From the NCBI GenBank assembly GCA_050084985.1, contig JBITNC010000001.1, positions 161,014,001 through 161,078,000 of the forward strand: a stretch of DNA of 64,000 nt, in the 5' to 3' direction. This DNA comes from Nageia nagi. Lineage: Eukaryota; Pinophyta. Made by a program: the position numbers and the translations under genes. Positions within the stretch are counted from its first letter, which is position 1. Each line of letters opens with the position of its first letter. Below the pieces are notes generated by a model. The model searched no databases. It saw only the letters and a list, made by a program, of their open reading frames with translations, and was not told the DNA's origin. Shown one piece after another: positions 40,401-45,275 of this stretch.

Positions 40401-43400
40401 CTATTGAGTCACCAAGAACATCTGCATTCAACAAAGGCAACTTATGTGTTGCACATATATGGTTTGGCCCAAATGTTTCATCACAATTATAGAATAGGCC
40501 CTTCTCCATTCATCCTTCATTTCCTTTGGACTAAGTTGCTTAACTTGCAAGGATCAATTGGGTTTTGGAGTAGGCTGAAGAATATGTGATTTTTCGACTA
40601 GTTGCTTCCCATGTCAATGTTGAGCATTGAACTTATCTTCAACCAACTTACTTAGCCCAATGGCTTCCATCATGGTGTTGGGATTGAACATCTTCACTTC
40701 TACTCTGATTTCTTCCTTCGGGTTCCTAATGAAACAACTCTTGAAAAAGGATTCATCTAACCCTTTTGTGCGATTTGCAAGTTTCTCAAACTAAGTTTAA
40801 TATTTCTTCATTGATGTAGTTTGGTGCAATTTGGTTAGAGCTCCCATAAAATCTTCAAAATCACTTGGCCAAATCTAACCAATAATTTTTTTGTGAATTC
40901 CCCCTAATTAAGTGTGCCATTTATCTTTTCAAACCACTGGTACCATTGGATGGCTTCGTGCTCAAGATGGAATGATGCAATGTTGACTTTCCACGCCCCA
41001 AGGATCTAGTTCAATGAGAAATATTGTTCCAATCAATAAATCCAACCGGTTGGTTCATCACTAACAAATTTCGAAAAACCTAACATGGTTGTTCTTGGAA
41101 AAATGAATGCTTGTTGAGGAGCATGGTGCATTTGTTGTATTTGTCCTATAAACTATTGTGAACCCGAACCTAATGTGTTTTGAGACTATGTTTTGGCATT
41201 TGATTGTGCCACTTGTTGGACTAGTGCCAAATTCTTGTTCAAGGCTTCATATTTGGCATTTAAGCTCGCTGTTCTTGTCTCCATGTTGTCAAAGGTATTT
41301 TTGAGGTTGACTTGAAGCAACATATCATTGATCTACTTAATCTCATGGGCCAATTTTTCCAAGTCTTGAGATCTTTCGTCGGCCATCTACATGGAATTTA
41401 GCTACCAAAAAAAATTTGTCAAAATGTGTCAAGTTCGAGCTTACAATTTTTAGAAAAATGTTATTTTTTAGAAACCGAAGAATTGTATGGACAATATATA
41501 TCAAAACAATCAGCTCAAAAAGACAGTTGTAATGGGCTAGGTCTCAAAAAGATGATTTTTTTTAAATGAGCATGCAAAAGGAGGAAGGCTTTCAAAATGG
41601 TGGATTTCACAAAACAAGTAGATCAAATACAATCCAAAACCCTACACAGTGAAAATTTCGACTTAAGATTTTTTACTAACAAGGTTCAAAACACAAACCC
41701 AATATACCAAAATGATCGGGTTGATAATGGGTATCACAATATGATCTCGGAATTTGATTTGGAGATATAGAGACATATTTCCGAAAAAAAAAATGGCAAA
41801 GTTTTGTTTCATAAATAGAGTTAACAATTCTTGGTCTTCAACATATCTTGGTCTTCAAGAGTTGCTTGGTCTTCAACAGTGATCCTAGTCTTCAAAATAG
41901 ATCTTGGTCTTCAAGAATTCTTGGTTTTCAACCACAATTGCCAAGATTGAGCTCTGATACCAATTCTTAGTAACCCAAAAATCCATAAAAGAAAATTTAT
42001 CACAAACAACTTCAATATACAGAAATAACAATAGAGCTTCGTGATTTAAATAGAACATACATCAAAGCATTATGATTCATAATTGCAAGAATATACCAGA
42101 ATAAGATAACTTTATTGAATGGCAATACGAATCGTAGGCTGCTTCAAGGGGACTTCCTCCTTAGAGCTCAAAAGACAAATATTTTCTCCAAGACGTTATC
42201 TCTACTCCTCTTACACATATTGAAAGTGATACTACCCTAACCGTAATTGGCGGTTCATTACGAAATGGCGATTCACCTTACAAAAATATGATGATTCACA
42301 TTACATGTTGGTACAGGCCAATAATTAATTAAACTACTAATAATAATTAAATGATAGGATAAGGGATCCTAACAAAGAGATAAATAGTGACATGTAATGT
42401 AAATCTAGCAAGGTGGCAAAAGCGACTACATCATCTAAAGTTAATTAAATTACCTTACAACCTTATTGCATGTCATAAATTACATGTTAAACCAAAGCTT
42501 GGTTGTCAAGGTACATTAACAAAAACATAGATCAAATACTAAAGTGTGTGTAAGTGACCAATAAGTTGCTTAGGTAAGTATGTATATGAGGTTATTAACT
42601 TATTATATGAGGTAGTTATGATTATCAATGTATATTTATAAAAACTTCTATCATAGAGTCTACTCTAAGTATGTAACCAATAAGTTGCTTTGGTGAAACC
42701 ATCCCAAGACGCTAGCTTAGATTCTAACCTCTCCTACCCATTGCCCAAAACATAGCTCTTTAAAAGGTCATTGGACGAGGTAGTTAGCACAAATATGAAT
42801 CTATAATGCTAGATAAAACATCAAGTTATATAAGAAGGTACGGAAAAGGTAAACATCAAGTTATATAAGAAGGTACGGAAAAGGTAAACTAAATCCCCTC
42901 TTCTAGAAAAGCTTAACACCTGGAGGGATCACTAGAAATCTCAATTTGATTATAGAAACCTTCTTTCTTGATCCAACTTCTTTCAAAAATGTTTACAAAA
43001 GATCGAGCATCTTGTGAACAACATCAAGAAACATGCTTCACAATGTGACATCTAAATTTTGTTGTTTGAAAAAAATCATTTGACTTTAATCGCCCATATC
43101 TTTTATAAGTTTGATTAGCAAATGTTTAGAAATTTGTCATCAAAATGGAGTACCCTAACCACTATAAGAATGTTTTCCAATAACAATTTGGTCTAAATCT
43201 GAAGTAATAGTAATACATTGCAGGGAAAGAAATTTGTGATGTACTCTAAGCAAAACAATGAAAGAATTCACACTATATATATGCAAATAACTAGAAATAA
43301 ATAACATGAGGTTTGGCACCAATTGAGAGGCTCTCTTTTTGTATTTGAGCAAAAAAGTATTTTGACTAGGTAATCTATATCTTGCCTAAAAAGAAGATGT

Positions 43401-45275
43401 CGTGCAAGCGATATCAGGCATAGAAGAGTCCCAAAGAGGTCGCACATTTTAGAAGATGGTCTCCCATTGTTTCGAACCGAAGCTGAAGCCCCGCAAGAAA
43501 TATCATGTAACGGAAGCTTTTTGTATAAGCTACTATTGCTATTGAATATCTTAATTTGTGGATACAGGTTTTGGGTGCCTATCTAAAAACCCCTCTTTTT
43601 TTACCATTTACAAAAAAAAAAAAAAAAACAATCTTGCCTAAAAAAATCTTAAATTTTTAAAGTGAATTGTGTAACTTCATCTTTGAAGGTAGCTTTATAC
43701 CTTGTTTTCCATAAGAAACAATGCCCACGCAACATTCTCAGTTTTTGTTGGAATCATCAAAGCATCACCTAGTTGATTGTTTGAGATTCTCACTTGTTGC
43801 AGCCAACTGTTAACTAATAAACCTTGATGCAGTCCCACAAGGAAGCTCGGATACTATTTATGTGGAAATAATTGCTTTTTGCAATGTGGTTTATAAGATC
43901 TTCACCAAAAATTATAGTAGATCAACTACATCCACAACTAGACCTCCTTATCTTCACAAAGCAGGAAAGATTTGTTGGGGACAGCCCAAGAAGCGTATAT
44001 TGTATGGCCTCTCAAAAGGAACCAGCTATGAGCATTGCACTAAAAACGGAAACCTTGAAAAAGGAGTACAACATTAAATTTAAATCAAAATTTTGCAAGT
44101 TAAATAAAACAAATAACATTAAAGTATTTTAACAACCTTAGAAATACTAGCAAAGAAGGACTCTAACAAGCCTAAAAATACTAACAAATATATAGGAAAG
44201 TTATTATATGATTTATTTATTTGTTATGTGATCAAGAAGCAAACTATTCTAGGAAACCAGGAAACCACTCACGGCCATCAATAGGGTAAAATTTTTAATG
44301 TCTTCACTATCCATCTGACTGTTGTGGATAGTAGTACAATGATAGCCATATTATCACAAACTTGTAATCAAGTTACGATACAATGAAACAACTAGTGTGA
44401 TTTGAATCTGGGACCTCCTGTAGCTGAATCAAAATATTAACCAATGCATTATCTTCATCAATACATAAATATTGACACTGACAAACCTAAACTAATTTAA
44501 ATTGGAGAAAGAAAAATAATAAACCTTATTCATCCACACAATATGAAATTGAATATAACTTAATTTAATATAATTAATTAAAGATACAATATCTTCATAA
44601 AAAACTTGTAGCCATTGTCAAATGAACTAGTATAAACAATCATACCACGCAATAAAGATAGACTAAACTAAACATCTCAGATTTTAATTGGAAAGATGAT
44701 ATAATGATAGTGAGTTGGAATGTTTTCAATTGTACATTCAATGTGTTATTATTTTAGTGATCATCAATCTGAGAGAAATTATGTTTGAGGATTAAAATCG
44801 AATGAAAAATAATTCTAGGACAATTGACAAATGAAAAATGAAAGATTTGTACATAGGTCTTTAGTTTAGTTATAAATTGTGGAGACTTAAGCCCAGCAAC
44901 ACGGTTTACAAAACTGAACAAGTTTATGTTGTAACCCCCTGTGGACTGAATAGCTTTCCCTTAGCAGTAGGGCATGGTTATATTTGGACTGAATCTTGAT
45001 CAAATTAGAAAGAAGAAACTCAACCAAAGGAAGTCCCTGAATCCTAGCTCTAGCTCTACAAATAAAAAGGAAAAGAGACTACCTCCATGCTGATCTTGAA
45101 GCTGAAGGTGCAAAAAGGGCGAATAAGAGTTGTCTGCCAGAACACGTTTGAACTTCCTCTGGGGCTTCTCAGATGTAAGTGCTGAAGTTTTCTTTCGACG
45201 ATAAATGGCGTATGTGCATATTGCTATTGAAACCGCTGCAACACAAGTTACTGTGAAGACGAATCTGCCCTCCAT
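4358..45275 (-). CDS. RRP6L3: RRP6-like 3'-5' exoribonuclease gene, 5' part (exons 1-4), giant introns
   Basis: Spliced CDS: 45275-45083, 30453-30212, 30122-30024, 4441-4358 (193+242+99+84 nt = 206 codons, no stop, open at its 3' end). Residues 5-25 form a hydrophobic helix followed by RRKK, which suggests a membrane anchor. Residues about 102-206 are the start of a DEDD exonuclease domain: motif I VDTEQ (D128, E130) and [14 protein letters not shown] (catalytic-type D186), then NLFDT. This family trims or degrades RNA from the 3' end. Rrp6 works with the nuclear exosome, while plant RRP6L3-type proteins are described as cytoplasmic, which suits an anchored N terminus. Exon joins fall in phase 1, 0 and 0, with GT-AG borders throughout. 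The start codon sits in a good context (GCCATGG). The rest of motif II, motif III and any HRDC domain must lie left of the window. Assignment to RRP6L3 rather than another plant RRP6-like is an inference from the N terminus. Confidence 0.82.
4657..5075 (-). pseudogene. Exon-like fragments of an unrecognised gene
   Basis: Three pieces read like plant exons: one ending SWEQQHYE at a GTAGAA donor near 5026; one coding [15 protein letters not shown] after a T-rich acceptor; and one coding [18 protein letters not shown] with [17 protein letters not shown]. The last two are joined by a +1 frameshift near 4850, so they do not form an intact coding unit as they stand. They lie between exons 3 and 4 of the RRP6-like gene, on the same strand, yet exons 3 and 4 join perfectly without them. 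They are most likely a captured or displaced fragment of another gene. I do not recognise the family. Confidence 0.35.
5076..6816. other. Intron 3 sequence, no gene recognised
   Basis: AT-rich unique-looking DNA. The minus-strand ORF at 6061-6258 is hydrophobic, has no known motif and was not called. No LTR edges or tandem repeats were seen. Confidence 0.5.
7010..7126 (+). repeat. 58-bp tandem duplication of the module
   Basis: Two copies, period 58, each GATGAGTGCAAAAGTACTC followed by ACTCAAAATGKTGCAACTGA. The stem is broken by T in GTACTC compared with the 7.5-kb copies. Confidence 0.85.
7405..7413 (+). promoter_or_regulatory. TATA-type box, unit 1
   Basis: TATAAAAGG preceded by ACACTTGTCCATTGG. 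The hairpin array starts about 60 bp downstream. Confidence 0.45.
7475..7709 (+). repeat. 50-bp tandem repeat, about five copies
   Basis: Units start at 7475, 7525, 7575, 7625 and 7675 with an exact 50-bp period and only a few substitutions. Each unit carries the perfect palindrome GAGTGCAAAAGCACTC (first copy AAGTGC), then CTCCAAAACA and GGCATGCTTTTCATT. The copies are much more alike than the dispersed modules around them, so the array expanded recently relative to its surroundings. Confidence 0.95.
7927..7935 (+). promoter_or_regulatory. TATA-type box, unit 2
   Basis: TATAAAAGG preceded by ACACCTGTCCAATCC and, further up, CACCAATCACAAGG (a CCAAT-like box). It is a diverged duplicate of unit 1, again followed about 65 bp later by an AAAAGCAC module. 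Confidence 0.45.
8830..10200 (+). repeat. Repeat R1, copy 1
   Basis: This segment is colinear with 24770-26030. The clearest stretches are AGTGCATTCTCTTTGAAAAC, AAGAGGAGATAGTTGAATAT and GAAGTGGT near 9478-9545. Similarity is strong to about 9830 and weaker to about 10150. No long ORF is shared, so it looks like the untranslated part of a repeat family. A poly-T tract fills 9844-9863. The rest, to the solo LTR at 10475, shows nothing recognisable. Confidence 0.7.
8833..8912 (+). repeat. 17-bp tandem repeat
   Basis: More than four copies of GCAGATTTGATTYGCTT with single substitutions, at the left edge of repeat R1. Copy 2 of R1 has only about one unit, so the array expanded here. Confidence 0.9.
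10475..11665 (-). mobile_element. Solo LTR (family A) with TSD TAGGT
   Basis: The LTR is 10480-11660 (1181 bp), beginning TGTAAATGCC and ending GGATGTCACA. TAGGT directly flanks both ends (10475-10479 and 11661-11665). Related to 1-1040, where a minus-strand TATA box indicates minus orientation. No internal domain is attached, so it is the product of LTR-LTR recombination, sitting in intron 3. Confidence 0.9.
11666..12440. other. Intron 3 sequence, no feature recognised
   Basis: Ordinary AT-rich DNA with no ORF of note. It lies between the family A solo LTR and the tail of the minus-strand hAT remnant, and may include that element's 3' end. Confidence 0.4.
12441..15300 (-). pseudogene. hAT-superfamily transposase remnant 1, internally deleted
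   Basis: On the minus strand, three parts of a plant hAT transposase follow in order. A BED-type zinc finger ([11 protein letters not shown] then HVKYHLARI, about 15270-15110) has one cysteine replaced by tyrosine. A core block reads [16 protein letters not shown] and [10 protein letters not shown] (about 14930-14690), then IEAKYHPFW and IDRR near 14290. A dimerisation tail reads [12 protein letters not shown] (about 13790). The DUF659 region between finger and core is missing. The tail is split by the solo LTR at 12548-13652, then runs on as [20 protein letters not shown] to a TGA at 12441. Several frameshifts and stops make it inactive. Terminal inverted repeats and the 8-bp TSD were not located. 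Confidence 0.8.
12543..13657 (-). mobile_element. Solo LTR with TSD CACTT inside hAT remnant 1
   Basis: The LTR is 12548-13652 (1105 bp), from TGTAATATCCCC to GGGGACATTACA, so its ends are unusually long inverted repeats. CACTT flanks both sides. A minus-strand TATAAAAGG near 13247 suggests minus orientation. Within it, 12945-13160 carries imperfect tandem repeats built on CACTGGCTCGAGCTACT and CTGGATCTGGATC. Confidence 0.9.
15301..16354. other. Intron 3 sequence, no gene called
   Basis: It holds short ORFs without known motifs; the one at 15510-15758 on the minus strand could be an exon-like fragment but has no family match I can name. A poly-A tract lies at about 15546. Confidence 0.4.
16355..17228 (+). 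mobile_element. Solo LTR with TSD GTTTC
   Basis: The LTR is 16360-17223 (864 bp), from TGTAATGTCCTC to GGGATATTACA. GTTTC is present at 16355-16359 and 17224-17228. The plus-strand TATA box CCTATAAATG near 16713 lies about 350 bp into the LTR, the expected place for a U3/R border. No internal region is attached. Confidence 0.92.
17229..18074. other. Intron 3 sequence, no feature recognised
   Basis: AT-rich DNA without LTR edges, repeats or credible ORFs. Confidence 0.4.
18075..18690 (+). pseudogene. Ty3/gypsy reverse transcriptase fragment
   Basis: Plus-strand frames read [29 protein letters not shown], then after stops [12 protein letters not shown], and finally LEKCEF. These are, in order, the start of a Ty3/gypsy RT ([11 protein letters not shown]...RMCIDYR), the YHQVRMKEEDI block and the connection to the palm. 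Stops and indels throughout show it is long dead. No protease, integrase or LTR belonging to it was found nearby. Confidence 0.75.
18691..20110. other. Intron 3 sequence, no gene recognised
   Basis: AT-rich, with short ORFs lacking known motifs. The minus-strand ORF at 18911-19102 was considered and not called. It may include the degraded N-terminal part of the hAT element that follows. Confidence 0.4.
20115..21512 (+). pseudogene. hAT-superfamily transposase remnant 2 with introns
   Basis: The C-terminal half of a plant hAT transposase: [100 protein letters not shown] and the dimerisation-tail motif [13 protein letters not shown]. Two clear introns are kept with GT-AG borders (20339-20446 and 20627-20728) and a probable third near 21065-21160. 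A TAA sits where the family has Trp (position 21001), and there is a deletion near 21210. An acidic Asp/Glu-rich end stops at about 21511. The BED finger and first half are absent. It is not functional. It differs in strand and sequence from remnant 1, so it is a separate insertion. Confidence 0.85.
21513..21879. other. Spacer between hAT remnant 2 and the acidic ORF
   Basis: AT-rich sequence, probably the 3' flank of the hAT element. No terminal repeat was identified. Confidence 0.4.
21880..24700 (+). pseudogene. Acidic/coiled-coil ORF of unknown family, split by a solo LTR
   Basis: Removing the LTR and one TSD copy at 22108-23106 joins two halves in the same frame. A serine run and [11 protein letters not shown] before the insertion lead into [16 protein letters not shown] after it. 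The joined frame continues to 23604 with a long Asp/Glu region, then a basic Ser/Pro/Arg region. A frameshift near 23540 moves to the frame with [18 protein letters not shown] and a heptad-like segment [20 protein letters not shown] (about 23960-24040). Further pieces run to about 24610. There is one in-frame TAA before the LTR and several stops after 24100. I know no family for it. A retroelement accessory ORF or host-derived gene are both possible. Repeat R1 follows directly. Confidence 0.5.
22103..23106 (+). mobile_element. Solo LTR (family B) with TSD AAGAG
   Basis: The LTR is 22108-23101 (994 bp), from TGTAATGTCCCC to GGTACATTACA. AAGAG flanks both ends. TATA box CCTATAAAAG lies near 22392. 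It is homologous to the truncated minus-strand LTR at 2266-2856. It interrupts the acidic ORF. Confidence 0.92.
24770..26030 (+). repeat. Repeat R1, copy 2
   Basis: Colinear with 8830-10200. It begins at GATTCGCTTGCAGATT just after the acidic ORF and includes AAGAGGAGATAGTTGAATAT near 25420. It therefore looks like the 3' untranslated part of the same unit as the acidic ORF. At 8.8 kb the matching coding part is absent. Confidence 0.7.
26031..26699. other. Intron 3 sequence, no feature recognised
   Basis: Low-complexity AAAACTC-rich DNA around 26160-26300, then ordinary AT-rich sequence. The right part may be a decayed upstream portion of the LINE RT. Confidence 0.4.
26700..27250 (+). pseudogene. 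LINE (non-LTR) reverse transcriptase fragment
   Basis: Over three alternating plus-strand frames one reads [15 protein letters not shown], then [16 protein letters not shown] (the YADD-type block, catalytic Asp pair degraded), [25 protein letters not shown] and SYTYLGAEF. This is the order of plant L1-type RT from motif 4 to just past the active site. Frameshifts and stops make it inactive. No endonuclease domain was found upstream. Confidence 0.75.
27251..28439. other. Intron 3 sequence, possible LINE flanks
   Basis: No motif beyond short ORFs. The stretch 28200-28440 could be the 5' part of the ORF1 that follows. Confidence 0.4.
28440..29680 (+). pseudogene. LINE ORF1-type (DUF4283) remnant
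   Basis: It reads [20 protein letters not shown], then [39 protein letters not shown] and [19 protein letters not shown]. These are characteristic blocks of the DUF4283 nucleic-acid-binding domain in plant L1-type ORF1 proteins. A CCHC knuckle was not found after it. The basic, lysine-rich tail runs to about 29490. In-frame stops (28602, 28824) show it is broken. It lies downstream of the RT fragment on the same strand, the wrong order for one element, so it is a separate insertion. Confidence 0.75.
30024..30122 (-). CDS. RRP6L3: RRP6-like exon 3
   Basis: 99 nt, 33 codons, from [20 protein letters not shown] to DPQICK. Borders are TTCCATAG|ATC and TGTAAG|GTGTCT. It encodes the strand-helix after motif I of the exonuclease fold. 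The sequence 29681-30023 to its left is intron 3 with nothing recognised. Confidence 0.85.
30123..30211 (-). other. Intron 2 of the RRP6-like gene (89 bp)
   Basis: The donor is CAG|GTATCT and the acceptor is CCATAG. This is a normal short plant intron beside two giant ones. Confidence 0.85.
30212..30453 (-). CDS. RRP6L3: RRP6-like exon 2
   Basis: 242 nt. It starts in phase 1, completing the Asp codon begun by the last G of exon 1, and ends after IQ145. It carries [19 protein letters not shown], a stretch typical of the linker ahead of the domain, then motif [20 protein letters not shown] with D128 and E130. Acceptor: TGTGACCAG. Confidence 0.88.
30454..31444. other. Intron 1 sequence, no gene recognised
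   Basis: It contains a short duplication (GGAGCAGAAGAATTATTCC and GGAGCAGAGGAACTATTCC near 30882-30928). Overlapping small ORFs on both strands have no motif. Confidence 0.5.
31445..31812 (-). repeat. 3' LTR of the old Ty3 element, truncated
   Basis: Aligns with 41965-42374 through GACTTCCTCCTTA, ATCTCTAC, CTCTTACACATAT and GATAATTAATTAAACTA. The integrase reading frame runs straight into it. Confidence 0.85.
31813..33130 (-). pseudogene. Integrase region of the old Ty3 element
   Basis: Minus-strand pieces in order: QTDE then [20 protein letters not shown] (integrase core, after the second catalytic Asp), [41 protein letters not shown] and [12 protein letters not shown]. The last blocks are the conserved C-terminal end of plant Ty3 integrases. 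Stops and frameshifts are present. Confidence 0.85.
33166..34056 (-). pseudogene. RT C-terminal part and RNase H of the old Ty3 element
   Basis: The minus-strand ORF 33666-33166 reads [59 protein letters not shown] and [14 protein letters not shown]: the RT thumb/connection and RNase H (first catalytic Asp in ESDAS, Glu in YEKE). Right of it, [19 protein letters not shown] and [12 protein letters not shown] belong to the palm. The YxDD motif region is degraded. Confidence 0.9.
34062..34844 (+). repeat. 5' LTR of the nested element
   Basis: It runs from TGTAATGACCC to GGAACATTACA. TATA box CTATATAAG is at about 34433-34441. Confidence 0.95.
34847..34860 (+). promoter_or_regulatory. Primer-binding site (initiator Met tRNA type)
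   Basis: TGGTATAAGAGGTG, two bases after the LTR. It matches the common plant TGGTATCAGAGC at most positions. Confidence 0.8.
35469..36189 (+). pseudogene. Gag-like remnant and following acidic ORF of the nested element
   Basis: A first frame (35469-35831) has a heptad-like helical start ([20 protein letters not shown]) and then [21 protein letters not shown]. The second stretch resembles the start of Ty3/gypsy gag (IPxFxGxDPxxWxxKAE). The reading then shifts by one base near 35800 into [20 protein letters not shown] and continues to 36189. No CCHC knuckle follows. This points to a Ty3/gypsy parent that lost the rest of gag and all of pol. The layout is seen; the descent is inferred. Confidence 0.55.
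36362..36733 (+). pseudogene. Upstream fragment of the unknown ORF
   Basis: A 123-codon plus-strand frame starting [17 protein letters not shown] and ending with [13 protein letters not shown]. The NKSDL block recalls RKSDL and KKSDL at residues 405-409 and 593-597 of the large ORF. The two reading frames were therefore probably once continuous and were broken by frameshifts between 36730 and 36950. Confidence 0.35.
36950..38827 (+). CDS. Unbroken 625-codon ORF of unknown function in a pol-less LTR element
   Basis: I recognise no known domain. The protein contains an imperfect internal duplication. Residues about 248-343 ([43 protein letters not shown]) correspond to 484-583 ([43 protein letters not shown]). 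A third partial copy lies at 374-392 ([13 protein letters not shown]). The tails TVVIRKSDL (401-409) and TAVLKKSDL (589-597) also match. Two segments are hydrophobic enough to be membrane helices (about 59-95 and 206-227). It ends 137 bp before the 3' LTR, where some plant elements carry an env-like or extra ORF, but no env feature is visible. An open frame of this length in an otherwise decayed neighbourhood suggests past selection. The true start may be upstream of the first Met. Confidence 0.6.
   Translation: MRMCHSYRWENDHFIFRLIELEDTSKTDLIGEFNWACIMTNYIHKCCQNNYLQWNSVGASFFILGILHCKMLWTVLMIISTVTIYTNMAVHCMFFDAIRVETDMHELQTCICVLWLNLGEVKTENFMCKGAMINYREKSKINSNLSSHGNIPRRYQLNSDFYDSNVLFFLEHDKDEVADRKLDEFQKLVSCGDANIFGKVTYFRFAMNLSYILFALVGFESVFSVMGAHSHGCCGFEHENVSQSSFMMCTFSSKLLQQYEEVLKKVRNMFLVKESIYDEVTNIWHGMEVIWEVINCVIGCDITAVHFIFSHYFLELFASYLSFMHDTMMGNNESMRLDKFNAFMSIGKSKPDLLHSYSSHFSKSPTIIIDDLLILLHDATMRDGESLSLPTFWEYKHHVFTVVIRKSDLICIHDGLGDEEAIWTFATFRGTTCFREHHCFDLGLKVNISVLASLRNAISAFGSLGYICFGHKNNLKNKSQILICTLSSVLKQQYERTCKEVCGLFLIKKIAFDEVFNILHCLIHRLLDIICDFEDGNNMTAVISLSSSYFIDTFATTADFIIFMHGTTMGNNEGMILDIFERFQQSSFTAVLKKSDLFHIQFWLACVKSNLPSLSFEAYEGLRRI
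38951..38964 (+). promoter_or_regulatory. Polypurine tract of the nested element
   Basis: GAGAAGGGTGGACT directly precedes the 3' LTR, the usual plus-strand primer position. Confidence 0.7.
38965..39758 (+). repeat. 3' LTR of the nested element
   Basis: Same ends as the 5' LTR. It has an extra 11-bp stretch (near 39255) where TTCTAATGTTATTTTAAG replaces TTTTGAG. Confidence 0.95.
39764..40150 (-). pseudogene. Protease end and RT start of the old Ty3 element
   Basis: Minus strand: [19 protein letters not shown] then WDFAN is the C-terminal part of the retropepsin region. It runs almost directly into [34 protein letters not shown] and ISKLDLRS of RT, so the usual linker between them has been deleted. 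Confidence 0.85.
40270..41386 (-). pseudogene. Gag of the old Ty3 element
   Basis: Starts [17 protein letters not shown] (ATG at 41386), followed by an in-frame TAG and a helical segment [15 protein letters not shown]. The retrotransposon gag core is seen as [19 protein letters not shown] near 40915-40975. A CCHC-type zinc knuckle reads [15 protein letters not shown], with the first Cys replaced by Phe, near 40460-40500. An acidic [15 protein letters not shown] stretch follows. Stops and frameshifts are present. Confidence 0.85.
41951..41962 (-). promoter_or_regulatory. Primer-binding site of the old Ty3 element
   Basis: On the minus strand TGGTATCAGAGC, two bases from the 5' LTR. A perfect match to the usual plant initiator-Met site. 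Confidence 0.9.
41965..42374 (-). repeat. 5' LTR of the old Ty3 element
   Basis: Plus-strand ends TCTTAG and CCTAACA, i.e. TGTTAGG...CTAAGA on the coding strand, with the terminal CA mutated. Confidence 0.88.
42375..43849. other. Intron 1 sequence with a perfect 35-bp tandem duplication
   Basis: 42819-42888 is two identical copies of a 35-bp unit starting CATCAAGTTATATAAGAAGG. Elsewhere it is AT-rich with no gene seen. An 18-bp poly-A tract lies near 43611-43628. Confidence 0.8.
43850..44110 (+). pseudogene. LINE reverse transcriptase fragment (5' RT motifs)
   Basis: Two plus-strand frames give [12 protein letters not shown] then [21 protein letters not shown] and ASQKEPAMS. These match the PISLCNVxYKIxxKxxxxRL...LISxxQxGFV and SQE blocks of plant L1-type RT. 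A frameshift lies between them. No endonuclease or ORF1 is nearby. Confidence 0.7.
44111..45082. other. Intron 1 sequence next to exon 1
   Basis: AT-rich with no feature recognised. Confidence 0.4.
45083..45275 (-). CDS. RRP6L3: RRP6-like exon 1 with start codon
   Basis: 193 nt: 64 codons plus one base. MEGRF is followed by a 20-residue hydrophobic helix, RRKK, then [17 protein letters not shown]. The start is chosen for its GCCATGG context and because the frame before it lacks an ATG. The donor is GGAG|GTAGTC. The promoter would lie right of 45275; no strong TATA box is visible in the next 150 bp. Confidence 0.85.

Larger units (their letters stand above)
31445..42374 (-). mobile_element. 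Old Ty3/gypsy LTR retrotransposon, split by a nested element
   Basis: Minus-strand order: 5' LTR 41965-42374 (410 bp, TGTTAGGATCC to CTAAGA); primer-binding site 41951-41962 (TGGTATCAGAGC, initiator Met tRNA); gag from 41386; zinc knuckle; protease; RT; RNase H; integrase; and 3' LTR 31445 to about 31812. The 3' LTR has lost about 45 bp of its upstream end. Without the insert the element is about 5.2 kb. About 200 residues between protease and RT are missing, and stops are frequent. No convincing TSD remains (AGGAA against AAGAG). It lies wholly within intron 1 of the RRP6-like gene, on the same strand. Confidence 0.9.

Noticed and set aside
31445-42374. Target-site duplication for the old Ty3 element
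   Set aside because: Flanks AGGAA and AAGAG do not match well enough to call.
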